From assembly GCA_905479615.1 (NCBI GenBank), contig CAJQNH010000039.1, positions 1-13,488 on the forward strand: a stretch of 13,488 bases of DNA, written 5' to 3'. Below the pieces are notes generated by a model, which worked only from the letters and a program-made list of their open reading frames with translations, did not search any database and was not told the DNA's origin. Below are positions 13,262-13,488 of the stretch, piece by piece. Within the stretch, counting starts at the first letter, position 1; every line of letters begins with the position of its first letter. The position numbers were made by a program, and so were the translations under genes. Source of the DNA: an uncultured Eudoraea sp. (GTDB taxonomy: Bacteria > Bacteroidota > Bacteroidia > Flavobacteriales > Flavobacteriaceae).

Positions 13262-13488
13262 CTAATTGCAGTTTTCACGCCGCCTTGTATCTATCAGATA
13301 AATGATCTTCCAGGTTCCGTCTTGTTTATGTAATTGAAATGAATTTACCCCACAATGACTCAATTTATCATTGATCCAAAATTCATAAGGAGTCCAGGCA
13401 TTGGCCATACTTCCATCGATTTGAATTTGATAGGAAAGTAATTTCTCCTGAAATTTTGTAGTGTCAGGAATACTAACTATAGATTTTA
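13262..13488 (-). CDS. NTF2-like/SnoaL-type protein, C-terminal 75 codons
   Basis: The 5' part lies outside the window. The visible 75 codons end at TAG 13264-13262. The pattern is that of the last strands of an NTF2-like cone fold: FQEKLLSYQIQIDGSMANAW then TPYEFWINDKLSHCGVNSF, then LHKQDGTWKIIYLIDTRR. Strand alternation around a DGxWKI(I) turn is typical of nuclear-transport-factor-2-like (SnoaL or lumazine-binding-like) proteins, which in flavobacteria are often secreted and of unknown function. The signal peptide, if any, cannot be seen. It is encoded 178 bp upstream of dnaK in the same direction, with no clear terminator between them. Confidence 0.65.
   Translation of the reverse strand, partial: KSIVSIPDTTKFQEKLLSYQIQIDGSMANAWTPYEFWINDKLSHCGVNSFQLHKQDGTWKIIYLIDTRRRENCN

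Noticed and set aside
1..13488. CRISPR arrays, tRNA or rRNA genes, insertion sequences, phage genes
   Set aside because: I looked for spaced repeats, cloverleaf and rRNA patterns, and transposase or integrase motifs and saw none. The only structured repeats are the paired GTTGT elements in 926-1484.

Overview
The window looks like a chromosomal segment of a low-GC member of the Bacteroidota, most likely a marine or soil-type Flavobacteriia. Supporting signs are the menaquinone genes with flavobacterial-type neighbours (a DUF2853-type protein, a CvfB-type S1 protein), a TPR-type sensor next to a LytTR response regulator, a secreted YD-repeat protein, exact matches to the Bacteroidota -7 promoter box TAnnTTTG at several gene starts, and no evident Shine-Dalgarno sequences. 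The species cannot be named from sequence alone.

Layout. 1-812 (minus): N-terminal 270 codons of a secreted TPR protein, probably a TPR-type sensor kinase, cut by the window edge. 813-1561: no convincing protein gene, but a highly ordered regulatory stretch. 1562-2314 (minus): LytTR response regulator. 2352-3856 (minus): menA and, overlapping it by one base, a membrane protein with a SPOR-like C-terminus. 4011-4841 (minus): CvfB-like S1 protein. 4866-4894: terminator. 4906-8565 (minus): tightly packed cluster menI-menF-menD-DUF2853. 8571-8588: palindrome in the divergent promoter region. 8624-10103 (plus): alpha/beta hydrolase, GNAT acetyltransferase and the wreck of a VOC/glyoxalase gene, chained by ATGA overlaps. 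10124-11068 (minus): secreted YD-repeat protein. 11125-11150: terminator. 11176-13083 (minus): dnaK. 13262-13488 (minus): 3' end of an NTF2-like protein.

The genes in 2352-8565 centre on menaquinone synthesis. MenF makes isochorismate, MenD makes SEPHCHC, MenI hydrolyses DHNA-CoA and MenA prenylates DHNA. menH, menC, menE, menB and the final methyltransferase are not in the window.

The most interesting part is 813-1561. On the plus strand the pentamer GTTGT occurs exactly six times there, as three pairs (926/947, 1198/1219, 1458/1479), each with a period of exactly 21 bp. This is the geometry of LytTR operators. Read on the minus strand, each pair is followed at one identical distance by a -7-like box (896-889, 1168-1161, 1428-1421). 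One such promoter points into the TPR gene. Each of the other two points into a segment of about 75-80 nt that ends in a strong minus-strand hairpin with a T tract (1081-1112 and 1336-1370). My reading is a regulatory module: a LytTR regulator controlling its neighbouring TPR sensor gene plus two small RNAs. The repeats, spacing and hairpins are seen directly; the regulator-site link and the RNAs are inference.
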